Positions 23,374 through 36,244 of a stretch of DNA of 64,000 nucleotides are shown here, piece after piece. A program made the translations under genes and the position numbers. This DNA comes from Diospyros lotus (Eukaryota > Streptophyta > Magnoliopsida > Ericales > Ebenaceae). How positions within the stretch are numbered: position 1 is the stretch's first letter; each line of letters starts with the position of its first letter. The notes below the pieces were generated by a model. The model did not search any database. It saw only the letters and a list, made by a program, of their open reading frames with translations, and had not been told where the DNA came from. The stretch covers positions 7,951,669-8,015,668 of the forward strand of contig NC_068344.1 in NCBI RefSeq assembly GCF_014633365.1, read 5' to 3'.

Positions 23374-25627
23374 TGTAAGCACCCCCGCCCGGATATCTCA
23401 TCCACCCGGTCTACTCGAACGGGAGCGCTTATAGAAGGGAAATAAATGAAACACAAGACGAGAAAATTACCCTGGCATGCATACATAAGAAATATAACAG
23501 CGGAAGCAAAACTATATACATGCACGCACATAGGTACCCCATTAGATCAACGAGCACAGAGTATAAAAATATATACAAACACCTGTGCCAACAAATAGAA
23601 AATACAAGGAACAACCTGGCATAGTCAAAATAGAGGGACAAAATCCTAACAAAATATCAGAGACAATGGGGGCAAGCTAATTGTGCACCCTATCGACACG
23701 GCTGGCTGCTAGGTGGTACAATCATTGCCCTCGAACTTCGCTTTACCCTTACCTGGAATGATGAAAAACAAGGTGAGTCGCAAGACTCAGCAAGTTATAA
23801 GAAAAGGAAGGCTATAAAGTAAATAGAAGAAGAGATCATCTCAAACACAGTCCCACACATACACACGAGCCATGAGACACTAACAACACAATAACATAGC
23901 ATAAGGAAAACACATACCGGTCCTTGGGGCCCACACAAGACACCCGACACCCAAGTCCCATACCAACCTACCGCTGCTCTGCGAGGCAACATATGTCTTC
24001 GATAAACTCGTGCACACTCCTCGGTTCAGTACTCTCGACACCCAAGCCACTAAATAACCGAGCCCCAGGCTCCCTCAGAACGGTACTCCCATCCGAGACC
24101 ACTGTACATATAGTAACCATGCAATGCGCATATAAAAATGCAAAGCATAGTAAGCATCAACTAGATACACTGACGCCCATACATCTAGGCATCAAGCAGA
24201 TGCTTTGCCCACATAGTAAACCACACACGATGCATATGCCCGTGTCGGATGCAACTAACAATACTAGGATGTCTGTGGTCAAGCATAACCAGATCATGAA
24301 AACCCCAACATGCAGCCCATACCCATGTGCATACCAAACCATGCAACAGAAATAAAATATAACAAGTCATGCTATAACCACATAATGACAGAGCTAGTCA
24401 GCAGTGCCTGGCACCGATCGGCAGTTAGTGGCTAGGAGTATCCGGCCAAATGCCTAAGAAGGACCGTACGATAGCCACTCCGAAGTCACTAAACAGTCGA
24501 CCCTTGCCCCCACTGCTCAACAGCTCAAGCCCATTAATAGCCAAGAGTCCATAATCTAAGAACCTATTCCCCGAGTGAGTTCGGCATCATTCCCACAGGC
24601 ATGGGGGTGGCACAAACCCCCGTAGGCAATCAACAAATAAAATCCTCGAGGCCAGCTTAATAAATTAAATTTAAATCAAACAACTCAAAATTTCATAATT
24701 AATAAACGGGTCGAAACAGACGAAGGGAGGGTAAATAAATTGACAACGAAAGGAATGTCGCGGAGGGAATAAAGAACTTACCTTAACGAAGATATTATTA
24801 GGCTTGTTCTGTCCCAAAGCGGTAAAAATTATACAAACTGCAACACCCCAATAATTTGACAAAATTAATAAAATTGGCCTCTAAACGAAATTTCAACCGT
24901 ACAGAATAATTATTACTACCTTCTCTATTTACGTGGCTAATTAAAACTTCAATTAAACTTGATTTAATCTTGATTTCCACCCCAAAATCCTCTAATTTTT
25001 CATCCGCACGCGCACTGTTCTTCTCCAATTTTTTATCGTTGATTCTGCTGCATTAAAAATGCCCGAATTAGGCTTAAATTAGAGCAAAAATGAGCGAACG
25101 GGAAGAAACCACATGGCAGTCGCGGGCCAGCCGTTGGGAGGCCACTGCCTCAAGCGAAACGGCGTCGTTTCGGACGCCTAGAGGCTGAATAAAATCAACC
25201 TCACGCACGCAGCTCGCAGATCGAACCCGCGACCTCGCCCATGTCGACAAGCCCGCGAGCCACCCGCGCTTGCCAACTCCTTCAAACATATAGCGTGGCC
25301 CATTAAATTTAAAGGGACCCTTGGTCCTTTTTTCGGAAATCACACTAGCCCCCCCTCCCCCAATCTTTTGAAATTCACACTCCAGCCCCCTTTTATATTT
25401 ACACTAACACCCGAAACTTCCAAAAATCTCCCAATTCAATTTATTTCAATCTTTCCCTATTTCCTTAAATATTCTACAATAAAATAATTAATTACCCTAA
25501 TTTCTTATTTCCTTAAAACAACATAATTTATTATTATTAATAACAACAAGATATATTAATATTCCTTTTAAATTAAACTACCCAATAACGAATAATTAAA
25601 TTAAATTACGATTTACGGGTCGCTACA
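23374..25627 (-). mobile_element. Gypsy-type solo LTR, family G3
   Basis: The plus strand reads TGTAAGCACCCCCG ... GGGTCGCTACA. On the minus strand this is TGTAGCGACCCG ... GTGCTTACA, a start and end typical of plant Ty3/gypsy LTRs. Length is 2254 bp with no coding content. Both flanks are minisatellite units, so it inserted into that array. A clean 5-bp target duplication is not visible: the right flank is TATGT, and TATGT occurs on the left only 4 bp further out (23365-23369). The boundaries may therefore be off by a few bases. Confidence 0.65.
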
Positions 25628-25823
25628 TATGTATTCATGGTATAACATATGGGTATTCATAATATAAAATAAGTGTAGCTATGGTATAACACCAAGGTTA
25701 CATACTATAATGTAAGGATATTCATCATATAATGTAGGTGATCTATTGTATAACACAAGGGTTTAAATTGTGTAACATTGGTATATAAGTGGCATAATGT
25801 AGAGGTATTCGTAATATAATATA
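25628..25823 (+). repeat. Minisatellite block 2
   Basis: Degenerate tandem units of about 22-23 bp approximate TATAACATAGGGGTATTCATGG. They lie between the G3 LTR and the decayed copia element. The array continues at 34296. Confidence 0.65.
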
Positions 25824-27831
25824 TGAAAGTAAAGTAAGATCGTTACGGGGTAAACAGTGTAGTTCAAAAATTTGAACTTACCCCGATCCCGACGATTGGA
25901 TCAACGTCGAAATTAAATCATTCACAAAAAAATAAATAAATCTAACCTTTAGATTATCGAGTCGTTTGCGGATTCAAGCCGTTCAAGCGTCCGGCCTCTA
26001 ACTTGTGATACGCGGCACGCGTCCGTTGGCAAGGAGAGAGGAATAAAAGTGTTAGCTCCTTCTCCTTTGCGTGGCTTGTGTATGGACGGTAAAAGAACGC
26101 CCACGTTTCAAATCGATGCCTAAAAGAAACAAGGAAGAGTGAACAGCAATACGTTTTTCAACTTTTGAAAAATGACACCAAAAATCACTACTATTTAGGC
26201 AACCCATAAATAGGTATTTATAAGGAGCTCTAGGGTTTCTTAAACCCTAACGGACATGAGCTAGCCCATTTAATTTAGTCTAATTAGGAACTTAATTAAA
26301 TGGGTTTATTCTAGTCCAACTAGGAATATAATTAAATAGCCCAATCCTTTTATAAGTTTAAATAAAATATTTTAGCATAAATCTAATTTAAGCCCAAACA
26401 TAATATTTAATATTTGGTCCAAATCTAATTTGATCCAAATATAATATTTAATATTTAATATTTGGTCCAAATCTAATTTGATCCAAATATAATATTTAAT
26501 ATTTAATATTTGGCCCAAATCTAATTTAGTCCAAATATAATATTTATTTTAATATCTGGCCCAAATCTAATTTAGTCCAAATATTAACTTAAGTCCAAAT
26601 ATATTTTATTTCCTATTTGCCACTCCAACAAATAGAAAATTATTAAATTAGAAACTCCTTCCTAATTTAATCAATTGTCATTTTAGGAAACTCTTTCCAT
26701 TATGACTACTCCTCGTCATATCAACGTCATTACGCCTATTTGTTCTTTTTCCGTGAGAACCTACGATGGCAAAACTTCTTGCCGAAGTGTCCCACTTAAC
26801 CATACGTCCACTCTCCTGGTTTAAGCCAGGGACCGTGCCTATTGCATATGACTCATTAGGCTTCCAAATATGTTGGCAATGTGTCAGTACAAACACATAA
26901 GACAAGATTGGCCTCTAGCAAGGCATCATGCCTACCCAATTATTCAGAAGGATTCATAATCCGCAAATAACCTTTCACGAGCATGGTTACCATGTAATAC
27001 GATCCTCTCGTCAATGTATCTTATGTGATCTCAAGTATGGCATTGTGTTGCTTGATAACGATCACATGAGTTTTCTTCGATCTTCCGGATATCTTCACTT
27101 AATTAGAAAGTAAATTAATAACTCCTTATTGATCTCTTTCACCATAGCCATGGATTTAAAGTGAATATCCACCGAAGGCGCCTTAGATACATCATCCTCT
27201 ATCAAGGGATAGACAAGTCCCATCTTAGCTATGCACCCATCTCCATAAGCCTCACGATATACCCAACGATCGCCCACATGCAGCCTTTGTCTAGGCCCAT
27301 CGAAACGATGTCAAAGCATACCGGTCTTCTTATGAGATGACCATGACAACCTCAGGTCCAAGGATTAGTTACACCCATCTCGTATGAGAATTCTATCAAC
27401 ATATAACCAAAATGGATTCTCATGGCGAGTCATGTCCAGTGACACGTTCTACAACATTGGTCACCTATGTACTTGTCTAGGCATCCCCATGCCTATGGGT
27501 GTGAGACCCCATTGCTATCACATAGCAAAAACATAGTACATATAAGTCTTACCGCAATTGTCAATGTCCATTCTTGACATTGCTACGACTTGGGACGTTT
27601 AAATGATGTCTAGAAACTGTGATGTATCATCTCACATCTTTATAGATTAATCACAGTATACATCATATGAACTTCTATCTAGTTTCATTCGGTTATTAAA
27701 ATAATAACAAGAAACTAATAGAATGACTTCTTGTGAATTTGAACAACTCCTTATTCAAATAATAAACATGATTACAATTGTCAGTGTACAACATGCCCAA
27801 TTTGATTGGGTCTAGAGCACCTACACTAACA
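25824..27831 (-). repeat. 3' LTR of copia-2
   Basis: On the minus strand it starts TGTTAGTGTAGGTGC after the polypurine tract and ends CTTTACTTTCA. Length is 2008 bp. It contains an internal direct-repeat patch of ATTTAATATTTGG units (about 26400-26540). Its first 1.03 kb in plus coordinates is about 95% identical by eye to 33310-34295. Confidence 0.8.
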
Positions 27832-27999
27832 ATCTCCCACTTACACTAGAGCCAATTACTCATGTATCTTATACCTAATGATCGAACATGACTTTCATGT
27901 TTCTCCTGGGATAGAGCTTTAGTCAAGGGATTTACGACGTTGTCATCCGTCAATACTTTCTCTCTATATATGTCACCTCAGCTGATAATCTCCATTATC

Positions 28000-30640
28000 A
28001 TATGGTGATGTCGCAATACAAATTTGGTCCGTTGATGAGACCGTGGTTCCTTCGCTTACGCGATGGCTCCATTGTTGTCTCAATAACTATTATTGGATCA
28101 ACAATGCTGGACACCACTTTAAGTTCATCAATGAACTTACGGATCCATACAACCTCTTTAGCTGCTTCGAAGGTTGTTATGTATTTGACTTCAGTTGTTG
28201 AATCTGCCACTATCTCTTGTTGGAACTCTTCCAACTCATGGCCCAGCCATATAAGCAGAATATGAATTTCGACTGTACATGATTTAAAATCATTATGGTT
28301 AAATTGAAAACTGGCATCCATGAACCCCTTCATGGTATGCTCTAATTCTCCGTATGGTAAAAACATTTCTTTAGTACTTCATATGTACTTAAGAATATTT
28401 TTCACAGCAATCCAGTGTTTCTCACCTGGATCAGCTTGATATCTATTACATATGCTCAAAGTATATGTGATATCAGGCCTCGTACATAACATGACATACA
28501 TGATCGAGCCAATAGCCAAGGCATATGGTTCTCGACTCATCCTATCTCTCTCATCTTGTGTCTTCGAACACATAGCCTTGGAAAGATGTATTCCATGTGA
28601 CATGGGAAGACTTCTCCTAGAATCTTCCATGCTAAACCTCTTTAGCACCCTGTCAATGTACGCGTTATGGGAGAGTGCTAGCAACCTCTTGGATCTATCT
28701 CTATAGATTCTTATTCCCAAAATATAGGCTGCTTCTCCCAAATTCTTCATGGAGAAAATATTTTGAAAGTCATATTTTAACTAATTGCATCATGGGAACA
28801 CCATTCCCTATGAGCAATATATTATCCACATATGGAACTAAAATGACCACCACGCTCCCACTAACCTTCTTGTAAACACAAGGATCAACTTCCCTTTTGT
28901 GAAAAATCAAACTTTTTGATCTTTTCATCAAAATATTGATTCTAACTCCAGGATGCTTATCTTAGTCCATAAATAGACCTTTGCAAATTGCAAATCTTAT
29001 TTGCACGTTTATGTGTAACAAAACTGTCAGGCTGTGTCATATACACATCCTCGACCAGGTTTCCTTTAAGGAAAGTTGTTTTGTCATCCATCTGCCATAA
29101 CCCAGAGTCAATGTCAAACATTGCCTCATCATAGGTAGTAGGCTCATTGTTCTCAGCTAGAAGCACATCTCCATGTGCCGAGATGAGAAATCCATATCTC
29201 TCTTGCTCGCGACGAACCCTCGTCGACCTATGAGGTTCTTGTGTAGAAGGTTGGGGAGTTGACACAACTTCTTGTGTCTGATCTTTCTCGGATTCCTGGA
29301 GGGGAGTATTTGTTTGTGGTTTGCCTCGAATCTTATTAGAGTTTAACATTCCTCCCACTAGCCACAGCATCTAAGAATTCCTTCTCAAGAAATACCACAT
29401 GCTTGGCAACAAAACACCTTTTGTTCATATGGATGGTAAAAGTAAAATCCATTTGGATATCCCACAAACAAACATCTCATCATTTTAGGTTGTAGCTTAT
29501 TACTGTCAACACGTTTGACATAAGCTTCACAACCCCAAATCTTAAGGAAAGATAGATTTGGCTTCTTTCCTTTCCATATCTTATATGGAGTCTGAGTAAC
29601 TGACTTACTTGAAACCCTATTCAAAACAAAGATCGTGGTAAGGAGTGCGTATCCCCAAAATGAAATGAGGAGTTCAGTGAGACTCATTATGGACCAGACC
29701 ATGTCCAACAAGGTCATATTCCTTCTTTCAGACACACCATTCATCTCCGGTATTTCAGGTGGAATCCATTACTAAAGAATCTCATTCTATTTCAGGTGAT
29801 TTAGAAACTCACTGTTCAAGTATTCACCACCTTGATCTGATTGAAGTACTTTGATACTTTTCTCAGTTTGTTTCTCTACTTCAAATCTAGATTCTTTGAA
29901 CTTTTCAAAAGCCTTAGATTTGTGTCTCATAAGATACACATAACCAAAACATGATCTATCATCAATAAAGGTTATGAAGTAGACATACCCACCTCGAGCC
30001 TGGGTGGATATGGGCCCACACACATCAATGTGCACAAGCCCTAGCACTTATGTAGCCTCCCTTTACTTTAAAAATAGACTTAGTCATCTTGCCAAGTGAA
30101 GAAGATTCGCAAGCACCATATGATTCATAATCAAATGTGCCAAGATATCCATCTCTATATAAGTTGGATGTGCAAGTCTCATTTATATGGCTAAGGCGAC
30201 AATGCCATAAATAAGCGCTATTTAAATCACCTAATTTAAGTCGCTTAGTATTTATGTTACTGATAGGAGTATCAACATCAAGGACATACAAACCATTACA
30301 TATTGTTGCATTACCATAAAATAACTCATTTTTATAAAACGAACAACTATTATCCTTAAAAATGAATATCCATCATTGTCAAACAAGAATTAGAAATTAT
30401 ATTCCTAGTCAAACTAGGATTATAGTAACAACTATGTAACTCTAGTACAAGCTCTATGGGCAATGTTAATAAATAAGTCCCTACAACTAATGGAACAACT
30501 TTTGATCCATTTCTCATGTGTAGGTACACTTCTCTCATTATTAATCTCCTCGTACTCCTAAGTCTATACACGAAAGTGTAAATATGAGCACTAGATCCAA
30601 TATCTAATACTCATGTGGACTGATCAGAAGTAGATAGATT
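28000..30640 (-). pseudogene. Copia-2 pol remnants (protease, integrase, RT, RNase H)
   Basis: Fragments in order on the minus strand: protease neighbourhood (30571-30356, MREVYLHMRNGSKV; the active-site triad upstream reads D-I-G); gag-pre-integrase zinc finger (30291-30025); integrase core (30047-29787 and 29744-29385, including HIDVCGPI and SDQGGEY); linker and RT (29370-28957); RT (to 28750); and RNase H-side sequence (28750-28000, ADSTTEVKYI). The RT box reads YVDN rather than YVDD (28821-28832). Relative to copia-1 there is an in-frame loss of about 93 residues where DIDSGLW joins QMDDKTTF (near 29095). Multiple stops and frameshifts leave no functional product. Confidence 0.88.
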
Positions 30641-33293
30641 AATTCTAATAACATAAATACCTGAAGTGTCATGAGTAGAACTCTTCTTACTCTACACTTC
30701 TCGGTTTATCACAGCGGAGATAGATCGCATCCTCTTTACCCTTTCAATTTTAGTCTTCTGGACACTTACAGATTGCGCTATGGAAGAACTTTTCTTCCTT
30801 TTAGCTTTCTTACTCTTGGACTTGCCCTTGTGCGCCTTGGGCCCTTCAACTAATAGAACACTTTCCTTAGCCTATAATCAATTTTAGGCTCGGTCTCCCT
30901 TAGTATGGATAACCATTCTCCAAGAGTCTTTTCCATAACCATTAGGGAGGGACTATAGCACTAAGTCTAGGGTAAGTTTCGGCATCCATACCCAAGTTCA
31001 GCTCTAGCAACCAATTGATAAAACATATCATCTACATGACATGCTTCTCAACAGATGATCCTTGAGCCTAGCCATGATCTCAAAGGCATCATAACTCTTA
31101 TGTTACGACTTATGTTTCAGGGTCATGGCAGCCAAGATGATATACCAAGCGATGATCATATCACCCTTGTGCATCGTCGGGGCCTAATGTGCTACTATTT
31201 CCTTAATTGGTGGCTTCACAAGAAGAGATCTCTCTATTGCATAGAGAATCTTATCATACGTGAGGACTATCCTCAAGATGATCTTCAATCATAGAAATTA
31301 GTCTCATTGAAGGTATTATTGCCCTCGAGTATCGATCTTATCGACATGTTTCCAGACATTCTGGATCAACAACTGAATAGAGATATTATAATCATATTAA
31401 ATTACAAAATCATAAATTGCAAGAAGTAACATTTTATGATTGCTCCCACTATTTTCTACGAGTTTGCCACCCTCAAGACATAACTCGGGAAATCCCGTTG
31501 GAAGATTTCCTAGCAGGCTAAAATCCCATCTCCCCTCACACAATCTTGAGTGACTCAACAAATTGTGCTAGAATCGATTAGATAGGTACTTGCTAGCAAT
31601 TGCATCTCCATGCAACTCCTAGATTCATTGGGTTGACAACTCCTTGCCAAGCACATCTTATGTGACTCTCAATCTTTGCCTCTATACTCAGTAAGGCCTT
31701 GAGTGACTCAACAAACCCCACCTTTCTAGTTAAGTCAGACCCATCATTCAAGGACATCTCATGGCCCATGAAACATAGGAATCATAGGTGACACATGACC
31801 TTGAGTGACTCAACAAATCAAGTGCCAGCTAGAAACCTAATGCTTCATAATGATGGAAGGCAAGTTGGCTTAATATTAATGAGGGATTTATTATTTATTT
31901 ACTTAGGTCTCATCACATGCAATTAATCAAATTAATAATGAATAATAAATGACTCAAACCAGTGTATGGTATGGATAACTACGGCTAGTCCCCTCGAGCC
32001 ATAGAAGGGAAGCTAGCGGGTTAAACCTAGGTAAAGAATCACATCTTGCTTCACAAGCACATTCTTCAAGCCTTCGTTGGTCTTCGAATCTTGTCTTCAA
32101 TTTGGCTCCATCTCTTTCTTTTCATACAAACTACAACTATCACTACTTAATTCTATTCTACATACATTACATAGAATGAGAAACCCCGAGTTACATTCGG
32201 GGGGAATGAGATGAGAAGAGAATGTACATCAGAGTATAAGAGAGGCAGGACACGCAGGCCCTATTTCAAAAATCAAATTTATAAGCATTCATTCCCAACA
32301 TAAAATAAATGGTCGACTCGATCCATACCATACACCCATGCAATCATTCTAATTGATTCATTCATAATTATGTTAATTAATTATTGCATCTATTTCAATC
32401 TTAATGAAACGCTTTCAATAAATTGAAAATTTGTATAATTTTGGAAAAACAAAATTGTTTTAATTGTGTTGGGCTTGGGCTCTATCCATTAGTCTAACTA
32501 ACGAGGCTCAACAGGCCTTGGATCAACCAATGCATGTCAAACATACACTAACAGCCCATTAATTAATAAATAATCCAATTAATGACCCCAGACCATTTTT
32601 AATCACGGCCCATAGGTGTCATACACTCATGGATCGAATAAAAATAATAAAAATAGCCAAACAATTTGGCCGGGACCCACTTGAGGGTACGGAACGCATT
32701 GGGCCACTGAAGGGTCGGCCCGAGTGCTTCACGTGAATCCCAGGGAAGGGTCAAACCGAAGCCCGAGGGAGCGGGAGGGGCCGGGAGGCGGCTGGGCAAC
32801 ATGTCGAATATGCTGCCAGGCCGCAAGGCCCATTGGGCGCTCATGGGGCGCACAGGGCGCGCCTGGGGGGGGCGCCTGGGGGCAAGCGCGGGCCGCTGGG
32901 GCAGCGCGAGGCGCGCAAGGGCTGCGTGGGTCGGCCGTGGTCGCGCGCAGGCCTCGAGTCGCGCCCTCGCCCGGCCGCCTCACACGCACGCGCGCGGGCC
33001 TACCTGGCAACGCCCTAGCATGTGCGGCCGCGCCTGGTCGGGCCATGCACGCGCCAAGGCCACCCCAGGCCTGCCCAGCACGCGCGGGCCCCGCTCGGCC
33101 GCATCTTTCGACGCCCCGGTGCATCCGTATGCACCCCGAACCCTATTTTTCCATTTTTCGTGTCAAACACGATCTTTTTCCCTTCACCCAAAAACGTTTT
33201 GCAATCTAAAAATACAAACGCAACAATTAATTAATTATTTCACAAATAACAACATAACCGAATCCGTACGTAAGGAATTGAAATATTTCGACT
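30641..33293 (-). other. Copia-2 gag region and leader, decayed
   Basis: This should hold gag and the 5' leader. I cannot read a gag frame. A strongly GC-rich stretch (32680-33130) gives overlapping ORFs on both strands; these are compositional artefacts. The phrase 'ttgagtgactcaac' recurs several times at 31540-31815, marking a degenerate internal repeat. Confidence 0.4.
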
Positions 33294-33308
33294 ATGGCTC
33301 TGATACCA
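33294..33308 (-). other. Primer-binding site of copia-2
   Basis: On the minus strand this reads TGGTATCAGAGCCAT, one base after the 5' LTR terminal CA. It is the plant initiator-Met primer site and sets the orientation of the element. Confidence 0.9.
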
Positions 33309-33309
33309 C

Positions 33310-34295
33310 TGAAAGTAAAGCAAGATCGCTACGGGGTAAACAACGTAGTTCAAAAATTTGAACTTACCCCGATGTTGGCGATTGGATCAACGTCGAAATT
33401 AAATCATTCACAAACAAATAAATAAATCTAACCTTTAGATTATCGAGTCGTTCGCGGATTCGAGCCGTCCAAGCGTCCGACCTCTAACTCGTGATACGCG
33501 GCACGCGTCCGTTGGCAAGGAGAGCGGAATAAGAGTGCTAGCTCCTTCTCCTTTGCACGGCTTGTGTATGGACGATAAAAGAATGCCCACGTTTCAAATC
33601 GATGCCAAAAAGAAATGGGGAAGAGTGAACGACAATACATTTTTCAACTCTTGAAAAACGACACCAAAAATCACTACTATTTGGGCAACCCATAAATGGT
33701 ATTTATAAGGAGCTCTAGGGTTTCTTAAACCCTAACGGCTATGGGCCGGCCCATTTAATTTAATCCAATTAGGAACTTAATTAAATGGGTTTATTCTAGT
33801 CCAACTAGGAATATAATTAAATGGCCCGATCCTTTTATAAGTTTAAATAAAATATTTTGGCCCAAATCTAATTTAAGCCCAAACATAATATTTAATATTT
33901 GGTCCAAATCTAATTTGGTTCAAATATAATATTTAATATTTAATATTTGGCCCAAATCTAATTTAGTCCAAATATAATATTTATTTTAATATCTGGCCCA
34001 AATCCAATTTAGTCCAAATATTAACTTAAGCCCAAATATATTTTATTTCCTATTTGCCACTCCAACAAATAGAAAATTATTAAATTAGAAACTCCTTCCT
34101 AATTTAATCAATTGCCATTTTAGGAAACTCTTTCCATTATGATGACTCCTCGTCATATCGACGTCATTACGTCTATTTGTTCTTTTTCCGTGAGAACCTA
34201 TGACGGCAAAACTTCTTGCCGAAGTGTCCCACTTAACCATACATCCACTCTCCTGGTTTAAGCCAGGGACCGTGCCTATTGCGTATGACTCATTA
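33310..34295 (-). repeat. Truncated 5' LTR of copia-2
   Basis: It matches 25824-26857. Identity ends at 'atgactcatta' (34295), and minisatellite follows directly. The outer ~970 bp, which should include the promoter-bearing U3 start, is missing. The element therefore cannot be expressed from its own LTR. Confidence 0.8.
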
Positions 34296-34745
34296 ATATA
34301 AAGGTATGTATGATGTAAGATAAATGTATTTATGGTATGATTTTGTGGTATTCGTGGTATAATATAAGAGCATTTGTAGTATAACATAGGAGTATTTGTG
34401 TTATGACATAGGCATATTCATGGTATAACATAAAGATACTCGTGATATAGCACTGGAGTGTTTGAGGTATAATGTGAATCACATTAGTGTATTAATAGTA
34501 TAACTTAGGTGTATCTGTTATATAATATAACATAGTGTTCTCCACGGTATAATATAATGATATCCTTAATATAACTTAGTGGCATTTACTATATAAGGTA
34601 GGAATATCCATAATATAACATAGGGATATTTGTAGTATAACATAAGGGTATTTTTATTATAACATAGAGTCTTTGTGTTATAATGTAGGGTATTCATGAT
34701 ATAACATAGCAGTATTTGTGGTGTAACAAAAGGACATCCTTAGTA
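34296..34745 (+). repeat. Minisatellite block 3
   Basis: About 19-20 degenerate units of roughly 22-23 bp fit TATAACATAGGRGTATTYGTGG with many substitutions. This is the largest surviving part of an array that also occupies 23338-23373 and 25628-25823. Confidence 0.7.
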
Positions 34746-35454
34746 TAACTATTGTTGCCAACCTACAATAATTTCATTTATTTGTCTTGGGAACAACCAA
34801 AAGTAGAGTCCAGGCAAGAAGGTGAAGGTCAGATACCATCGGAAGAGATGGGTAACAGGGGGCTAGACCCGTTAGCCGAGGGAGTTAAGGGGTAGAAGCA
34901 TCATGGGAGCTATAAGCCTTGCAAGACAGAAGAAAGTCAGGGGACATTTGGCGATCATCCCCACGTGGGCTCTCCGATGCCTAAGTCAGATACTGATATC
35001 TCGAAATGATGTGAAGATAAATGCAAATGTATGTAGATGTATGTATGTACGATGTGTCCAATATGAGTCTCTGGGAGAGTAGGCTTCCAATGAGGGTGGA
35101 AGGCATGGAGGTATCTTTAGGGTGAAAACGCCCCAATGAGTATCTTCTGGGTGGGTCTAAAGAGCCTTTAGAGCCATCAAGTGAATTTGGCCTGGAAGAC
35201 TTTAAGCGAGCCCTAGGCCTTCACATGCTGAGGCTTGATCGGATATGTGTGCGGATGCCTGGGAGGGCCGTCCATAGATACTTGTTAATAGAAGCCTCAT
35301 GGCATGGTGCAGTGTGCAACATGAGGTTGTGTATGGGTGACAAAGGCTGCGTGGGCACACTAGGGCACGTCAAAGACACGACACGGGGCACACATGGCGT
35401 GTATGGGTGCAATTGGTGCGAGGATAGGCACGACTAGGGTTACGCATGGGGGCT
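34746..35454 (+). repeat. Repeat family D, left of CACTA insertion
   Basis: Non-coding. It contains 'tccgatgcctaagtcag' (near 34973), a phrase common in plant LTRs, and segments resembling 2371-2729. Its right part, rich in GCATGG/TGTATGGG words, appears to continue after the CACTA element at 54646. This looks like one LTR-type repeat split by the transposon. Confidence 0.4.
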
Positions 35455-36000
35455 CACTACAAGAAAATTAGTGTTTAGCGATGGAATTTAGTGACGGAAC
35501 TATTCCGTCGCTAATTAGCGACGAAAATATTTTAGCAACGGACAACTCGTCACTAAATTTAGAGATGGAATCGGTGATGGAAATGTCGTCGCTAAAAAAT
35601 AAAAGAAATGAAATAAAAAAATTCAAATTTAACGACAGTGCAAAATCCGTAGTTAAAAAATAAAAGAAATTAAATAAAAAAAATCAAATTTAGCGACGGG
35701 GCCAAACCCGTTGCTAAAAAATAAAATAAATAAAATAAAAAAATATCAAATTTAGCGATGGAGCCAAACCCGTTGCTAAAAAATAAAATAAATTAAATAA
35801 AAAATTCAAATTTAGCGACGGGTGTGGCCTGTCACTAAAAAATAAATAAATAAAAAATTTCAAATTTAGCAAACATAAGATAAATAATTCAAATTTAATG
35901 ACAGGAACAACCTCGTCGCTAAAAAATATAAAGAAAATTAAAATTTAACGACTGGGTTAACCCCATTGCTAAAAAATAAAAAAAGTTAAAAATTTAATTA
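35455..36000 (+). repeat. CACTA left subterminal array
   Basis: Units of about 60 bp run AAATTTAGCGACGGG ... CCGTTGCTAAAAAATAAA with an A-rich spacer, repeated about eight times. Each unit is itself a small inverted repeat. By analogy with En/Spm these are likely binding sites for the TNPA-type protein. The array decays rightwards. Confidence 0.8.
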
Positions 36001-36244
36001 AAAACTTTACATTTGAACATAACATAATTTTTCAATGCTAATATAATAATTAATAAAGTTTTATTTGAATTAATAAAAAAATAAAATTAAAATTAATATT
36101 CATCTCCCTTTACTAACTTTAATATTAAAATTAATATCATTAAATAAGTTTGAGAAATTTTGGTGTATAAATATAATTCTAAAATATATGGAAGAGAATA
36201 CTATAAATATATTTTATATACATCAATAAACAAGAAGACTTCTA

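Larger units (their letters stand above)
25824..34295 (-). mobile_element. Decayed Ty1/copia element (copia-2)
   Basis: Minus-strand LTR retrotransposon of copia gene order, with integrase before reverse transcriptase. The 3' LTR is 25824-27831 and the truncated 5' LTR is 33310-34295. The primer site is at 33294-33308. The polypurine tract (AGTGGGAGA on the minus strand) is at about 27832-27840. Pol is in pieces with stops and a large deletion. Minisatellite flanks both sides. It is related to copia-1 at the right edge: its pol fragments are clearly similar, and LTR segments share order. Confidence 0.85.

Noticed and set aside
23924..24355. 143-codon ORF
   Set aside because: Inside the G3 LTR, no recognisable domain, opposite to the LTR strand.
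32724..33361. ORFs of 131, 161 and 186 codons on both strands
   Set aside because: GC-rich stretch within the copia-2 leader; stops are rare from composition alone and no family motif is seen.
34296..34745. CRISPR-like array
   Set aside because: The repeats are contiguous and degenerate with no unique spacers, in plant DNA; it is a minisatellite.
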